A stretch of 64,000 nt of DNA from positions 558,001 to 622,000 of the forward strand of contig NC_090114.1 in assembly GCF_023973825.1 (NCBI RefSeq), given 5' to 3'. Below are positions 1 to 12,169 of the stretch, piece after piece. Made by a program: the position numbers and the translations under genes. Every line of letters starts with the position of its first letter. Position 1 is the first letter of the stretch. The notes beneath the pieces were generated by a model. That model was not told where the DNA came from. It saw nothing but the letters and a program-made list of their open reading frames with translations, and made no database searches. Source of the stretch: Plasmodium brasilianum (taxonomy: Eukaryota; Apicomplexa; Aconoidasida; Haemosporida; Plasmodiidae).

Positions 1-1799
1 TTTATTCCTTATTTTTTTATTTTTTTGTTGGGTCTTTAATTTTTATTTTTTTATCTGTATAGATAAATACACTGTATGACATGCTATGGCTGCACATACC
101 ACCCTCACACCATATTTTTATTTTAGTAAATTTACATTTATATCGAATTATTTATTCATTTGGAAATTATGGGATTTTTAAAGTATACACAAAAATACAA
201 ATGTATTTTTTTTTTTTTTTTTTTCACATATTACAACCTCATATATGCGCATATTGTATTTTATGCAAGTACAAATATATGCATACGTGTATACGCTTGT
301 ATGTACGCACGAATTTACTAAAATATAGAATTGTTCAAGTATATTGTTTAACTGTATAAATACAATCATTATGACACTTATTATACTTGAACATTATATA
401 TATATATATATGGACAAAAATGTATACCTTATTTAATATACAAACTGTGTAGCACAAAGTGAAAAGACAGGCATTTATATGGGCATATATGCAGGCATAT
501 ATACGTGCATATAAATAAACATATAAATATAAATATACATATAAATATACATATAAATATAAATATACATATAAATATACATATATATGTAAATATGTAT
601 ATACTTATGTATGTATGCGTGTTTGTATTAGAATATATATTCATACACATTTATGTTAGTAATTATAACAAATGGAAGAAAAAAAAAAAAAAAAAAAAAT
701 ACTGTTTGTAGACTGTGCTGCTTAGTGCAACCAAAAAATATTATGAACACATGTAATATGTGTATATGCAAAAATTTATAATGTTACTCAAAAATATATA
801 TATACATAAAAAATGTGTAATACTTTTTATTTTTTTATTATTTTTACAATTCAAAATAACAAATATTCTGATGGGCACTTCAAATGCATAAACAAGTAAC
901 GCTAATGCAGTAAGATGGCGAGCATTGCCAGAGGAAAAACGAAAAAATAAAAATTAATAAATTGCCATATGTTGTAAAATAAAAATAGCAATAGTGATAA
1001 CAATAACGGTAACAATAACAATAGATAAAGTAACAATAATCATAAAAGAAGCGAAAATAACAAAAAATGCGAAAATGACAAAAGTGCGAAAATGATAAAA
1101 GATGCGAAAATAGACAAAGACAAACCAAAACAAAATAATGCATTATTGTCATTTGAATGAATAATGATAAATTATAAAACCAGGAAATTAAGAAAAACGT
1201 GAGTGAAAAAAAAAAAAAATTTTCTCTCTGCAATATTTTTAAGTAAATCTAAATATCATTCTATACATAATTTATATTTTTTTTTTTGTTCCATCTCATT
1301 CGTCATCCTAATGTTGCACAATATGTTTTAGTAAAATTGCTTTTGTTGTTACCACCATATTTGTATGCAGTTAGAAAGCCACAGAACGTAAATACACGTT
1401 TAGAACGAAAACATATATATATATATACACATTTGTGCATATGTATGTATATATATATATATATACACATTTGTGCATATGTATGTATATATATATATAT
1501 ATATTTTTTTTTAAACATTTTAATGACATGTAGTGCAGTTCTCTTTTGCTTTTATCGTGAAAGGAAAACATTCATAAAATGTTTTTTTCCTTTTTTAAAA
1601 TGTACAAATGTGTTCCTCTTTCATTTAACAGTACATGATAAAACTTAAGTGAAAAAAGAATAAATTTAGCAATTTTTTATTTTTTATTTTTTTATTTTGT
1701 TTCTATTTTATTCTTTTTTTACTCTTTTTTTTTTTTTTTTATTCCTTTTTTATTTTTATTTTATTTTTTTTTTTTTGTTGTACCAATTTAATTTTAAAT
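1..1799. other. Intergenic region upstream of the RAMA-like gene
   Basis: AT-rich non-coding sequence with no convincing gene. It holds a 12-bp array (ATAAATATACAT-like, about 505-590), poly-A/T runs, AT dinucleotide tracts near 1410-1505, and two nearly identical blocks (about 1427-1502) that each contain GTGCATATG. GTGCA is the core reported for the AP2-I invasion-gene regulator, so these copies about 300 bp upstream of the RAMA-like start could be functional, but the motif is short and may be chance. Confidence 0.6.
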
Positions 1800-4700
1800 A
1801 TGAATATTCTGTTCTTGTCTTTTCTGCTTGTTCAAAATATTGTAACTTATTTTGAGCAATTTAAAAATGGAGTTAGCATACAACACATTAAAGGTAGTGA
1901 AAGAAAAAAGAGAAAAGGAGAAACGAAATAGAACAGAACAAAATAAAAAGAAATACAACAAAACTAAATAAAAAGAAATAAAACTAAACAAAATAAAACA
2001 AAAATAAATGAAAAAAACTAATACAAAACTAAACGAAATAATACAAAATTATTTTTCAAATAAATAGAAAATGCTTTTGAACGATTCTATCCGAGAGTTC
2101 ATTGATCAGACAACGTTGCATATGCACATAGACATGTGCATGTGTATGTGTAGAGGCATGGGTATATATATTTATGCATATTCACAAAAGCTTCCATAAG
2201 TGTTCCATAATCGTTATACTAATTTAGAGAATACTACTGCAAATAAATTCCTCGTTTGTTTCCCCGTCCTCCTGTCTACTTATTTTATTATTTATTTTCC
2301 ACCTAATGTCTACCCATTTTCCATATGTTTCTCATCTTTTTTTTTTAGACAAAATTAAATACGCATACGGATACAATGTATACAACGACAGTAATGCGAT
2401 GAAAGATACACGTGGTATTAATACCTTTGCTTGTTTTCCCTTATTTGAAAAATATGATTTTAAAAAATACGATTCTTTCTTCAATTTTTATAAAGATGTT
2501 AACCCTTTTAAAAATTATGTAAAAAATATAGAATTAATGAAAACGTTAAATGATAAAGTAAATTTTATCTCACCTAATAGAATATCTAGAAAGCTAAAGG
2601 ATAAATGGCCAGAATATAATCCACAGGATTTTGTAGATACAGAAGAATACTATAATGAAGGTGATAGCGAAAAGAATCATGAGCTGGATCCGATGCTCGA
2701 AGAAAATAATAATGATTATAATGGAGATGCAGAAAGTTTTTTAGAACAGGATAAGTCTTCTGATAAAGACGACAAATGGCCAGAATATAATCCACAAGAT
2801 TTTGTAGATACAGAAGAATACTATAATGAAGGTGATAGCGAAAAGAATCATGAGTTGGATCCGAACCTTGAAGAAAATAATTATGATTCTAATGGAGATG
2901 CAGAAAGTTTTTTAGAACAAGATAAGTCTTCTGATCAAGACGACAAATGGCCAGAATATAATCCACAAGATTTTGTAGATACAGAAGAATACTATAATGA
3001 AGGTGATAGCGAAAAGAATCATGAGCTGGATATGAGTCTTGAAGAAAATAATGATGATTCTAATGGAGATGCAGAAAGTTTTTTAGAACAAGATAAGTCT
3101 TCTGATCAAGACGACAAATGGCCAGAATATAATCCACAGGATTTTGTAGATACAGAAGAATACTATAATGAAGGTGATAGCGAAAAGAATCATGAGCTGG
3201 ATATGAGTCTTGAAGAAAATAATGATGATTCTAATGGAGATGCAGAAAGTTTTTTAGAACAAGATAAGTCTTCTGATCAAGACGACAAATGGCCAGAATA
3301 TAATCCACAAGATTTTGTAGATACAGAAGAATACTATAATGAAGGTGATAGCGATAAGAATCATGAGCTGGATCCGAACCTTGAAGAAAATAATGATGAT
3401 TCTAATGGAGATGCAGAAAGTTTTTTAGAACAAGATAAGTCTTCTGATCAAGACGACAAATGGCCAGAATATAATCCACAAGATTTTGTAGATACAGAAG
3501 AATACTATAATGAAGGTGATAGCGAAAAGAATCATGAGCTGGATATGAGTCTTGAAGAAAATAATGATGATTCTAGTGGTAATGCAGAAAGTTTTTTAGA
3601 AAAAAAGAAGTATGATGACATAAATGATGACGAACAAGACAACTACAAAGGTTATGAAGATGATGATAACAATACCGAAAGCTTTTTAGAAAAAGATGAA
3701 TATGATACCTTTGATGAATTCGATGATTACGATTCCGAAAGTTTCTTAGAAAAAGATGAACATGATGACTTGAACGATGACGAAAAGGATGATTTCGAAG
3801 ATTATGAGGATGACAATAATAATAATTCTAGTAGTTTCCTTGAAAAAGAGGATACCATTATTGGTTCTAATGAAAATAATGGAGAAGATTTTAAAGAAGA
3901 GTATGAAAACAAAATGAATGATAGTGACTACCCTGATGATTATGTTGGTTCAGATGACATAACAGAAAATGGAAAAAAAAAAAATAATAAATGGAGTAGT
4001 ATAACTACTACGAATAATAATAACAATAAGGGTAAAGAAAGTTTTTTAGAAAAAAATGTAAATGATCTTGTGAATATGGAAAAACATAGTACGTTCGTTT
4101 CCACATACTTGGACGATGATCATAATGATGATAATAAACATAATAGTAAGATCTACAATGAAGAGAGCTTCTTAGAAAAGAAGTCGGTTAATCATAAGGA
4201 TGAGGATGAGGAAAATTCTTTTGAAGATAACATTGAAGACAGCTTCTTAGAAAAAACAGAACACGATAAATCTTATTCGGATTACGAGGAGGACGACTTG
4301 GACGAGAACGGTAAGCAAAAATGGAAGGAAAATAACAAAAAATTGGGAAAGAGATGAAAAAGAAATGAGGATAATATGGAAAAAAAAAAATAGTGTATTC
4401 ATTTTTCTCCCGTCGTACTACTTCTACTATACTATGCACACACTCTCATTGTTTCGTTTTTTTCCCACACCTCTTTGCAGAAATGAAGGAAATAACGCCA
4501 ACCTACGGTATGGATGAGGACATGTTTGACAATCACCACTTGAACAAAATGGCATCCACTAAAGATTTGCACGCATTTATACAGAAGGATATGGATTATG
4601 TAAACGATCTTATGGATGAAGGAGAAACAATAAAAGATGCCGTTAAAAAAGGAGCTAAAAAGGAAAAGAAAAAAAATGCACAAAAATCTAGTATAATGGA

Positions 4701-6488
4701 TGATGATGATTTACAAGATAATGATGACTTTGTGAGTGAAGAAATAAATGATTTATCTGACGAGTCACTAGACTCTACTAAGGTCGATACTCAAAATAGT
4801 CATAATGCTAAGAATAGTCATAGTAGTCAGAATAATCAAAAAGCCAAACCTACTTTACGAAATGCACAGAAAGCGAAAAACACCAAAAATAGTACTAGCA
4901 CAAATGAAGGTTTTAAAAAATCAAATCAAACAAATAATAAAGATATAGATATAACAAATGAAGAATTGTTTACCGAAGAACCCTCTGCAGATGTCATTGA
5001 AGATGCATTCGAAGAAGGAGGAACTACTGAACCAAATGATATAAAGAAAAATATGGACGAATTAGATATAAAATTATCAGACCAAGGAGCTAATGAAAAT
5101 ACTTTATTAAATGATAACAACACTATATATAATGCAAAATTTGTTCCACATAAAAAGAGAGAGCATTCTATCTCACCACATGTTCATCATACTCCATCCA
5201 CAAAACATAAAACTAGTAAGCATCCAATGGATCATTTGATATATATAACGGAAATTGCGCAAAGTGAGCGAGGCGGCACTGCGTGCATGCACATATATAT
5301 ATATATGTACACATAAACGTACACTTGAATTTATATATTTATGTACATACACATGCACTTGACTTTTTCGTTATCTTCTCTTCTCGCAGATCATGGAATG
5401 TCCTCTGGGGAATTGGTCGAACTGGAGAAACATGAAGGTAATTTGAATGATATTCAAAAAGGAGGTGATAAAAAAGGGAAAGTGGTGCTACATACGTTCA
5501 TATATACATGTACATAAATACGTGTGCGTAAATATGTGCTCATAAATATTTGAGCATATACAAGTGTGCATATACATGTGTGCATATACATGTGTGCATA
5601 TACATGTGTGTATAAATATGTGTGTATAAATATGTGTGTATAAATATGTGTGTATAAATATGTGTGTATAAATATGTGTGTATAAATATGTGTGTATAAA
5701 TATGTGTGTATAAATATGTGTGTATAAATATGTGTGTATAAATATGTGTGTATAAATATGTGTGTATAAATATGTGTGTATAAATATGTGTGTATAAATA
5801 TGTGTGTATAAATATGTGTGCATATACATGTGTGTATAAATATGTGTGTATAAATATGTGTGTATAAATATGTGTGTATAAATATGTGTGTATAAATATG
5901 TGTGTATAAATATGTGTGTATAAATATGTGTGTATAAATATGTGTGTATAAATATGTGTGTATAAATATGTGTGTATAAATATGTGTGTATAAATATGTG
6001 TGTATAAATATGTGTGTATAAATATGTGTGTATAAATATGTGTGTATAAATATGTGTGTATAAATATGTGTGTATAAATATGCGTGAGGAGACATTTGAA
6101 GAGAGTAAGCTGCTGCTACGACCCCTGCAGATTTTAGTATTGTCTAATTAACCACACTTTGCTGATATTTCGCTCATGCTATTCTTTTATTTTCTTATTT
6201 TTTTTTTAGATTCAAACAACCCTATAATTGTTGAAACGCAGGAGATGGATGTTGGTAAGAGTAAAGAACAGTTTTTGTATTTTTTGCGTTTTTCGCATCA
6301 ATAACTTTTACCATTTTGCTCATTATAAGCTTGTTTAACTTTATCGTACATTTAAAATTAACTGATTTTTTTTTTTTTTTTTTTTCTTATTTCCAGAATT
6401 TAATAAAAGTAACAAGTCCAGCAGTTCATTATCATTCCTGAGCTCCATCCTACTCCTTGTTTTTGGCTTTTTATTTTTAATGAATTAG
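1800..6488 (+). CDS. RAMA: Rhoptry-associated membrane antigen (RAMA)-like GPI-anchored protein, 6 exons
   Basis: Exons by splice-site reading: 1800-1893, 2349-4310, 4481-5263, 5390-5437, 6210-6254, 6397-6488. Every intron is phase 1 and the joined frame is open for 1007 aa. Exon 1 encodes a hydrophobic signal peptide (MNILFLSFLLVQNIV). Exon 2 carries six copies of an acidic 57-residue repeat and many SFLE motifs. Exon 6 ends in a Ser-rich stretch, a hydrophobic tail (LLLVFGFLFLMN) and a stop, which is the pattern of a GPI-attachment signal. Known: RAMA is a GPI-anchored, repeat-rich acidic rhoptry protein that helps recruit other rhoptry proteins for merozoite invasion, and in P. falciparum it lies on the same chromosome as HSP90. 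The name rests on this architecture plus the synteny of the following genes (ATAD3, CHIP, HSP90). Intron 4 (5438-6209) is swollen by a 12-bp minisatellite. Another GPI-anchored repeat antigen is the main alternative. Confidence 0.8.
2596..3585 (+). repeat. 171-bp coding tandem repeat (57 aa) in the RAMA-like gene
   Basis: Six tandem copies begin at about 2596, 2767, 2938, 3109, 3280 and 3451, each opening with DDKWPEYNPQ or a close variant and carrying GDAESFLE near its end. Copies differ mainly by a few codons, such as DP(M/N)L versus DMSL and NNYD versus NNDD, and the nucleotide sequence is almost as conserved as the protein. Degenerate SFLE units continue to about 4260. Confidence 0.97.
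5551..6080 (+). repeat. 12-bp minisatellite (TGTGTATAAATA) in RAMA intron 4
   Basis: About 40 near-perfect head-to-tail copies of TGTGTATAAATA, with a few TGTGCATATACA variants at the left edge and once near 5820. The array lies wholly inside the intron 5438-6209 and accounts for most of its length. Confidence 0.97.
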
Positions 6489-7272
6489 AGAAAATATAAA
6501 AAACGTTTTAAAAAACAAATTAAAGCATGAGCAGCTCACAAGGGTGCCCATTTACACATAAATGTATATATGTATATATGTATGTATATATTTTCTTGTT
6601 TTTTATTATTTTTGTTTGTTTTTTTATCATTTTCTGCTTGTTTGTTTGTATGTTTGTTTTAGTTTTTTTTTGTGTTTTTTTTCCCGTTTCTTCCTTTTTT
6701 TTTCGTTCTCTGGTTTTTTCGTTTTCCAATTTTTTTGCTTTTTGCTTTTGCTTTTGTTTTTGCTTTTGTTTTTGTCCCCTTATATGGGGAGTCGTCCCAT
6801 GCACATGGTAGATAATGCTATGATGTTCTTTGCAATTTAGTAGCATTTTTAGATTTTTTTTTTAATTTTTTTATTTAGACCTTGTCTTTATATATTTAAT
6901 ATTTATTTATTTTTTTTTCCCATTCGTTCTTGTCACTCCTGTTATGTTTTCGCTTATTTCTGCTTATTTTTGTTTATTTTCGCTTATTTTCGCTTATTTT
7001 CGCTTATTTTTGTTCATTTTCGCTTATTTCTGGTTAATTTCTTTTTTTGTTTTTTTACGTAAAGCTATTTTAAAAAAAAAAATGAACGAACACAACATAG
7101 AAATGATATTATTGCGGTATATGTATACACATATATTCATATATATGTGTATTTATATATATATATGTATTTAAGTACATGTATTTATATACATACGTAT
7201 AACAAATTTTAAATTTATCATTCGCAAACTTGGTGCACAGGTACCTTGTTCCCTTTAAGGTTTTTTGTATTT
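6489..7272. other. 3' flank of the RAMA-like gene, low complexity
   Basis: T-rich sequence with imperfect TTTTGC / TTTTTGTTT runs (about 6720-6775) and a TTTTCGCTTA-type array (about 6950-7030). I see no gene. It probably holds the RAMA 3' UTR and, near 7273, the 3' end of the minus-strand gene. Confidence 0.6.
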
Positions 7273-7633
7273 TTATTTATATTTTTTTTTTTTTTTTTCT
7301 ACTTCTTTCTTGTCCCCCTTATTAGTTTCTTCTCTTTTTTTAAGTCGAATTTTATAAATTTGTCTATATGAGGGAAATGCTGGAAGAACTCTCAAAACTT
7401 TCATGCATATCATGGACACATACATTACATGCAACAATTGGTATGTATTCTTATGAACATCAACATTTATATGCTCATTTTGTTCATTTGTTTGTACGTC
7501 CCCTATACGATAAGACAAGTCGATAGTTCTTTTCCCCTATGAACAATTTACAAACTGTTGGTATAATGTTAACAGGTTTTTACACTTGTAATTCATTTAC
7601 CTTGGGGCTATTATATCGAGTGTATGGTCCCAT
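7273..7633 (-). CDS. Small two-exon protein of unknown function (new model)
   Basis: Modelled here. Exon 1 is 7633-7601 (MGPYTRYNSPK), followed by a CAAG|GTAAAT donor, a 64-bp intron (7537-7600), a TTCATAG acceptor, and exon 2 at 7536-7273 (GKRTIDLSYRIGDVQ...). Both junctions are phase 0 and the joined frame encodes 98 aa ending in a Lys/Glu-rich tail. The region is more GC-rich than its surroundings and the residue mix (LRVLPAFPSYRQIYKIRLKK) does not look like translated microsatellite. I recognise no family. It has no signal peptide or membrane segment. The intron is short for Plasmodium and its acceptor lacks a long pyrimidine tract, so the exact splice could differ, or exon 2 alone could be the real coding part. 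Confidence 0.5.
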
Positions 7634-7729
7634 TGATTGCTATTTGGGGATAAGAAGAAACGGAAAAGAATAGCAAGAGGGCGAGCAAATGTGAACTGTA
7701 TGGAGAGAATTTATGGGCTATAAGAATAG

Positions 7730-8096
7730 AGCACATGAACGATACGAATAGAGCACATGAACGATACGAATAGAGCACATGAACGATACGAATAGAGCAC
7801 ATGAACGATACGAATAGATCACATGAACGATACGAATAGAGCACATGAACGATACGAATAGATCACATGAACGATACGAATAGAGCACATGAACGATACG
7901 AATAGAGCACATGAACGATACGAATAGAGCACATGAACGATACGAATAGATCACATGAACGATACGAATAGAGCACATGAACGATACGAATAGATCACAT
8001 GAACGATACGAATAGAGCACATGAACGATACGAATAGAGCACATGAACGATACGAATAGATCACATGAACGATACGAATAGAGCACATGAACGATA
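7730..8096. repeat. 22-bp minisatellite with two alternating variants
   Basis: About 17 copies of a 22-bp unit (GAACGATACGAATAGAGCACAT). The only regular difference is one base, AGAGCAC (G) versus AGATCAC (T). The order read left to right is GGGG T G T GGG T G T GG T G, so the array has a higher-order structure from block duplication. The long minus-strand reading frame through it results from a 66-bp period and is not a gene. Confidence 0.97.
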
Positions 8097-8721
8097 AGGG
8101 GGGGAAACCCTCTTCCACATAGTATACCATTGGGGGAATGTAAGGTGAAAAAAAAAAAAAAAAGTCGAACATTTTGCGGTAACAAAATAACACATATAAG
8201 AGCCCTGCAATTTTGTAAGAAGTAAAATACATGTAGAATAGTTTGTAATATACCATTCGGTATGTGATCTAGTGAACGACTCCATAAATGGTGTGTGTTT
8301 ATATAGGTCTCTTCTAACGGAACAGAAATAAAAGGTTAACAATTTTCACTAAATATAAAAAAAAGGAAGAGAAAAAATAACTAAACAATATTTTAGTACT
8401 AAAAAAAAATTAAATATAAAAAATATTAACTAATAACGAATAACTAATAACAGATAACAAAATACATTTTTTTCCGTTCTACATTTAACATATGTACGCT
8501 TAGGAAAGAAGGAAAGAAAAAAAAAAAAAAAAAGATGGCATTATTAAGATGAGAACAAAATGAATAAAAAATGAATGGAAGAAAATTTACCATATATTTC
8601 TTTCCTCATTTCTGATGATTGCCTTTACATAGTTATAATATGTCGAATGGTGAAAAAAAAAAAAAAAAAAAAAAGCTAAATTTGTAAGTCCTCATTTGAT
8701 TAAATTTCCCAATGATATAAC

Positions 8722-8756
<35 letters not shown>

Positions 8757-9432
8757 CTTGCAATATGTTAGCAACGGGAAAAAAAAGAAAAATAAGGAAA
8801 GATGCGATAAAAGTTATCATACATAATATGCTACATTATGGCGTCCACATATATATATTTATATATACACATACCTACCTATATATTTGTGCTTGTATGA
8901 ACGACGGAAATAGCGCTGGAGAGTACTTTTTTTTTTTAAACAATTTTGTTATATTAATATTGAACGTTCGAGGAGTTCATACATTTACTACATTTTTTAG
9001 AAGCATATTTTACAAAATAAAAAAAGAAACGACGGACGGACGGACAAACTGTTCAAAATTTCTAATGAACAATGTCACATGTGAGTTATAAGAGTTTGTT
9101 TTTATTTATTTTTGATTTGTTTTGATTTGTTTTGATTTGTTTTGATTTGTTTTGTTTTGTTTTGTTTTTATTTATTTTTGTTTTGTTTTGATTTGTTTTG
9201 TTTTGTTTTGATTTGTTTAGTTTTGTTTTGTTTTGTTTTGATTTGTTTTTATTTATTTTTATTTATTTTTATTTATTTTTATTTATTTTTATTTATTTTT
9301 ATTTATTTTTATTTATTTTTATTTATTTTTATTTATTTTTATTTGTTTTTATTTTATTTTTTAAGTGTAGATCCACGTGCTTTGCTTTTTTATAATAGCA
9401 GAAATACATTTTTGCATACTACAGCTAATCAG
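8097..9432. other. Intergenic region upstream of ATAD3
   Basis: No gene seen. It contains poly-A/T runs (8148-8163, 8517-8534, 8727-8756) and a long run of TTTTGATTTG and TTTTTATTTA decamers (about 9095-9360). The sequence around 9365-9432 is probably a 5' UTR exon of the ATAD3 gene. Confidence 0.6.
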
Positions 9433-9546
9433 GTAAATGCTTTCGAGAGCAGTGTTCCTGGAGCGACCATTTTATTTTGTTTTCTACTGTTTTATCATTC
9501 TTACAGTTTTATTATTTTTTTTTTCATTTTATTTTTCCTTTTCCAG
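9433..9546 (+). promoter_or_regulatory. Probable 5' UTR intron of ATAD3
   Basis: AATCAG|GTAAATGC at 9432/9433 and a T-rich tract ending TTTTCCAG|CG at 9546/9547 frame a 114-bp intron. An in-frame TAA at 9582 lies between the acceptor and the first ATG at 9624, so the intron would sit in the 5' UTR and not in the coding sequence. Confidence 0.5.
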
Positions 9547-9623
9547 CGTTATAAGAAGTTATTCCCTTGCAGCCAAAAAATTAACGACTGTTGAGTATAC
9601 ATGCCCGGAGTAGCAAAGACGAA

Positions 9624-11633
9624 ATGAATTTCCCAAATATTTCAAAGAAGATGGGGTCCGGACCCCCGAGTGGAAACAAATATGGATATACAGATGAAAA
9701 AGTAGGTGAGCACATAACTGGAAATTTTGATCCGACCGCTTTGGAAAGAGGAGCAAAAGCTCTGAAGGAGTTAGACCAATCATCTAATTCGAAAAAAGCA
9801 TTTGAATTAATAAAATTGCAGGAGCTAACAAAACAAAAGGAATATGAGAAGCAGATGGAAGAATTGTCTTTACAACGAGCTCAATATCTTAGTAATAAAA
9901 CTAGGATAGAAAATGAAGAGAGAAGGAAAACTATTAATTATCAACAAGAACAAGAAAGAGTTACAGCTGAATATAAGACTAGGTTAGAAGCAGAAGCCTA
10001 TCAAAAAAAGCTTCTAGATCAACAAAAACAAAATGAAGAGTGGTTACGAAATCAACATGAACAATATTTAAGACAAGAAAATATTAGAAAAAGAAATGAA
10101 TTAGAATTAATGAATCTAAAAATGAAACAAATAAGAGAGGAGAAAAGTTTAGAACGTGAAAATATGAAGGCTAGAATATATGAAGAAAATAAAGGATTAA
10201 TAGAAAGAGAAAGAAAAAATTTAGATATTCACTTAAAAACGTTAAAAGCAAAAGCAGATGAGGAAAGAAAAACAAAAATAGAAAGTATTAATAAATACTT
10301 TGAACAGTTTAATAATTCTTTATTTTTATTTTTAAATGATAAGGAAAAGGTATACAGATTTGCATTAGCCGTTACACTTACATCACTCGGTGTTTATGCA
10401 ACTAAGCATACTACTAGATTTATAAGAACATATACTGAAACTAAACTGGGAAAACCTAAGCTAATAAGGGAAACCTCCCTATGGCATATTAATAAGTTTT
10501 TTGATTTATTCAATTTGAAGAGAAATTTTTCTCTTTTTAAGAAATACATAGTAGTACAAGTTAACGGAGGAGGGGATAAAGCCCATCATAAGGTAGCGAA
10601 TATAAAAAGTGGTAGTGGTAGTGGTAGTGACAGTAGTAGTAACATGTTTGATCAAATCGTGTTGAATGAAGAATTGCAAGAAAAGCTTACATGGTCTATT
10701 AACAGCTTAAGAAATTCAAAGAAATATGATCTCTATTTAAAAAATATATTATTACATGGTCCACCAGGTACAGGAAAAACTCTTTTTGCAAAAACAGTAT
10801 CATACTATAGTAATTTCGATTATATCATAATAAATGGAGGAGATGTAAGCGCATTAGGTATACATGCGTCTGTTGAATTAAATAAGATATTTGAATTTGT
10901 TAAAAAAAGGAAAAATAAAAAATGCATTATTTTTATTGATGAAGCGGAAGCTTTTCTTAGGAAAGGACGAAATGAATCATTTATTAATTTTTCTGAGCAT
11001 TTAAGAAATGCATTAGCTTCTTTTCTATATCATACAGGTACAGAAAGTAAAAACTTTGGTGTTATCTTAGCTACCAATTGTAGAGATATACTAGACCCAG
11101 CTGTTATGGATCGAATTGATGAACAGTATAATTTTGACATCCCACAAATTAGTGAAATTAAAAAAATGGTATCGGTATATTTTAATAAATATGTTTTTCC
11201 TTTAAAAAAATATAATATAATCATTGATGATTCTGTAGATGATAATTATTTAGATGATATAGCTAGACGGCTCTATGGATTATCAGGAAGACAAATATCA
11301 AAGTTGTGTTTAAACATCCAGAATACTGTATTTGGAAGTAATTCAAAAGTTGTTTCCAAGGAGCTTATCGATTTGATAATTAACTGGAATCTCAGTAACG
11401 CGTTCGACGTAGGTGAAGTGGGGACTGGTAGACAGACCGCTACGGATAGCCAGCCTCACCAGGGCACGAGGCAGTACGAGAAGCAGAGTGAAATGCGGAA
11501 TGAGCAGTATGAAACGCACAATAACACGCAGATCAGTAGCTATAACCCCAGACAAAACTCAGGTTCTCATAACACGGCAAATTCCAATTCACGTAAAATG
11601 GAAAACAAGGTGGTATTAAATCATGTGTTGTAA
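9624..11633 (+). CDS. ATAD3: ATAD3-type mitochondrial AAA+ ATPase
   Basis: About 669 aa, single coding exon. The start is the first ATG after an in-frame stop at 9582. The N-terminus has the ATAD3 signature FDPTALERGAKALKELD followed by a long charged coiled coil (roughly residues 50-225). A hydrophobic segment (FALAVTLTSLGVYA, about 245-260) and the family motif RLGKP-like KLGKPKLIRETS follow. The AAA domain has Walker A GPPGTGKT (about 379), Walker B IFIDEAEAF (about 435) and a DRIDE sensor/arginine region (about 495). Known: ATAD3 spans the inner mitochondrial membrane and supports nucleoid organisation, cristae and cholesterol/lipid traffic. The C-terminal 70 residues are Asn/Gln-rich and probably disordered. 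An insertion KSGSGSGSDSSS lies just before the AAA domain. Confidence 0.93.
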   Translation: MNFPNISKKMGSGPPSGNKYGYTDEKVGEHITGNFDPTALERGAKALKELDQSSNSKKAFELIKLQELTKQKEYEKQMEELSLQRAQYLSNKTRIENEERRKTINYQQEQERVTAEYKTRLEAEAYQKKLLDQQKQNEEWLRNQHEQYLRQENIRKRNELELMNLKMKQIREEKSLERENMKARIYEENKGLIERERKNLDIHLKTLKAKADEERKTKIESINKYFEQFNNSLFLFLNDKEKVYRFALAVTLTSLGVYATKHTTRFIRTYTETKLGKPKLIRETSLWHINKFFDLFNLKRNFSLFKKYIVVQVNGGGDKAHHKVANIKSGSGSGSDSSSNMFDQIVLNEELQEKLTWSINSLRNSKKYDLYLKNILLHGPPGTGKTLFAKTVSYYSNFDYIIINGGDVSALGIHASVELNKIFEFVKKRKNKKCIIFIDEAEAFLRKGRNESFINFSEHLRNALASFLYHTGTESKNFGVILATNCRDILDPAVMDRIDEQYNFDIPQISEIKKMVSVYFNKYVFPLKKYNIIIDDSVDDNYLDDIARRLYGLSGRQISKLCLNIQNTVFGSNSKVVSKELIDLIINWNLSNAFDVGEVGTGRQTATDSQPHQGTRQYEKQSEMRNEQYETHNNTQISSYNPRQNSGSHNTANSNSRKMENKVVLNHVL

Positions 11634-12082
11634 AGGTACCTCTGAGTGACAATTGCAGAAGATGTGTTATAGTGTAGTAGAATATCGGAGTAGTGGCGTT
11701 TCCTTGTTTTTTCAGTGTGCATTTATATGCATTACACATATGTATACGCTGCGCATGGTACATGCAACTGTATAGTATATATTAAACATAACATCAATGA
11801 TATAATTAAGTGGAACAATAAAAATGCGCTTTTTCTTTTTTCATCTTTTATAGTTTCTTATACGCATATATATCACTTCCTTTGGCCTGGTCTGTCATTT
11901 TTAGCACATGTTACTTATCTTTTTTTAAAGCAAATATACGCACATGTGTGTGTCTATGTATTCGTGCATGTGGGAACAACCACCTCAACCATTTTTCTTA
12001 AAGGTTTCTTTTCTACATTAAACATATTTTTCCATTTGTCTATAAAATAATAAAATAAAGCTAAATTGAACGAATTATATTA

Positions 12083-12083
<1 letters not shown>

Positions 12084-12164
<81 letters not shown>
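12084..12164. repeat. 81-nt poly-A homopolymer
   Basis: Uninterrupted run of 81 A by direct count. In Plasmodium such dA:dT tracts often flank genes and disfavour nucleosomes; assembly may have misjudged the length. Confidence 0.95.

Positions 12165-12169
<5 letters not shown>

Noticed and set aside
5454..6095. 213-residue minus-strand frame in the RAMA intron
   Set aside because: It is a translated 12-bp minisatellite (YTHI/FIHTYL repeats) on the strand opposite a well-supported intron.
7718..8342. Overlapping minus-strand frames with SYRSCALFVSFMC repeats
   Set aside because: Produced by the 22-bp array; all three frames are open because 66 bp is a multiple of three, and there is no non-repeat domain.
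9142..9594. Hydrophobic Phe/Leu-rich plus-strand frame
   Set aside because: Translation of TTTTGATTTG and TTTTTATTTA repeats; the region contains the 5' UTR intron of ATAD3.
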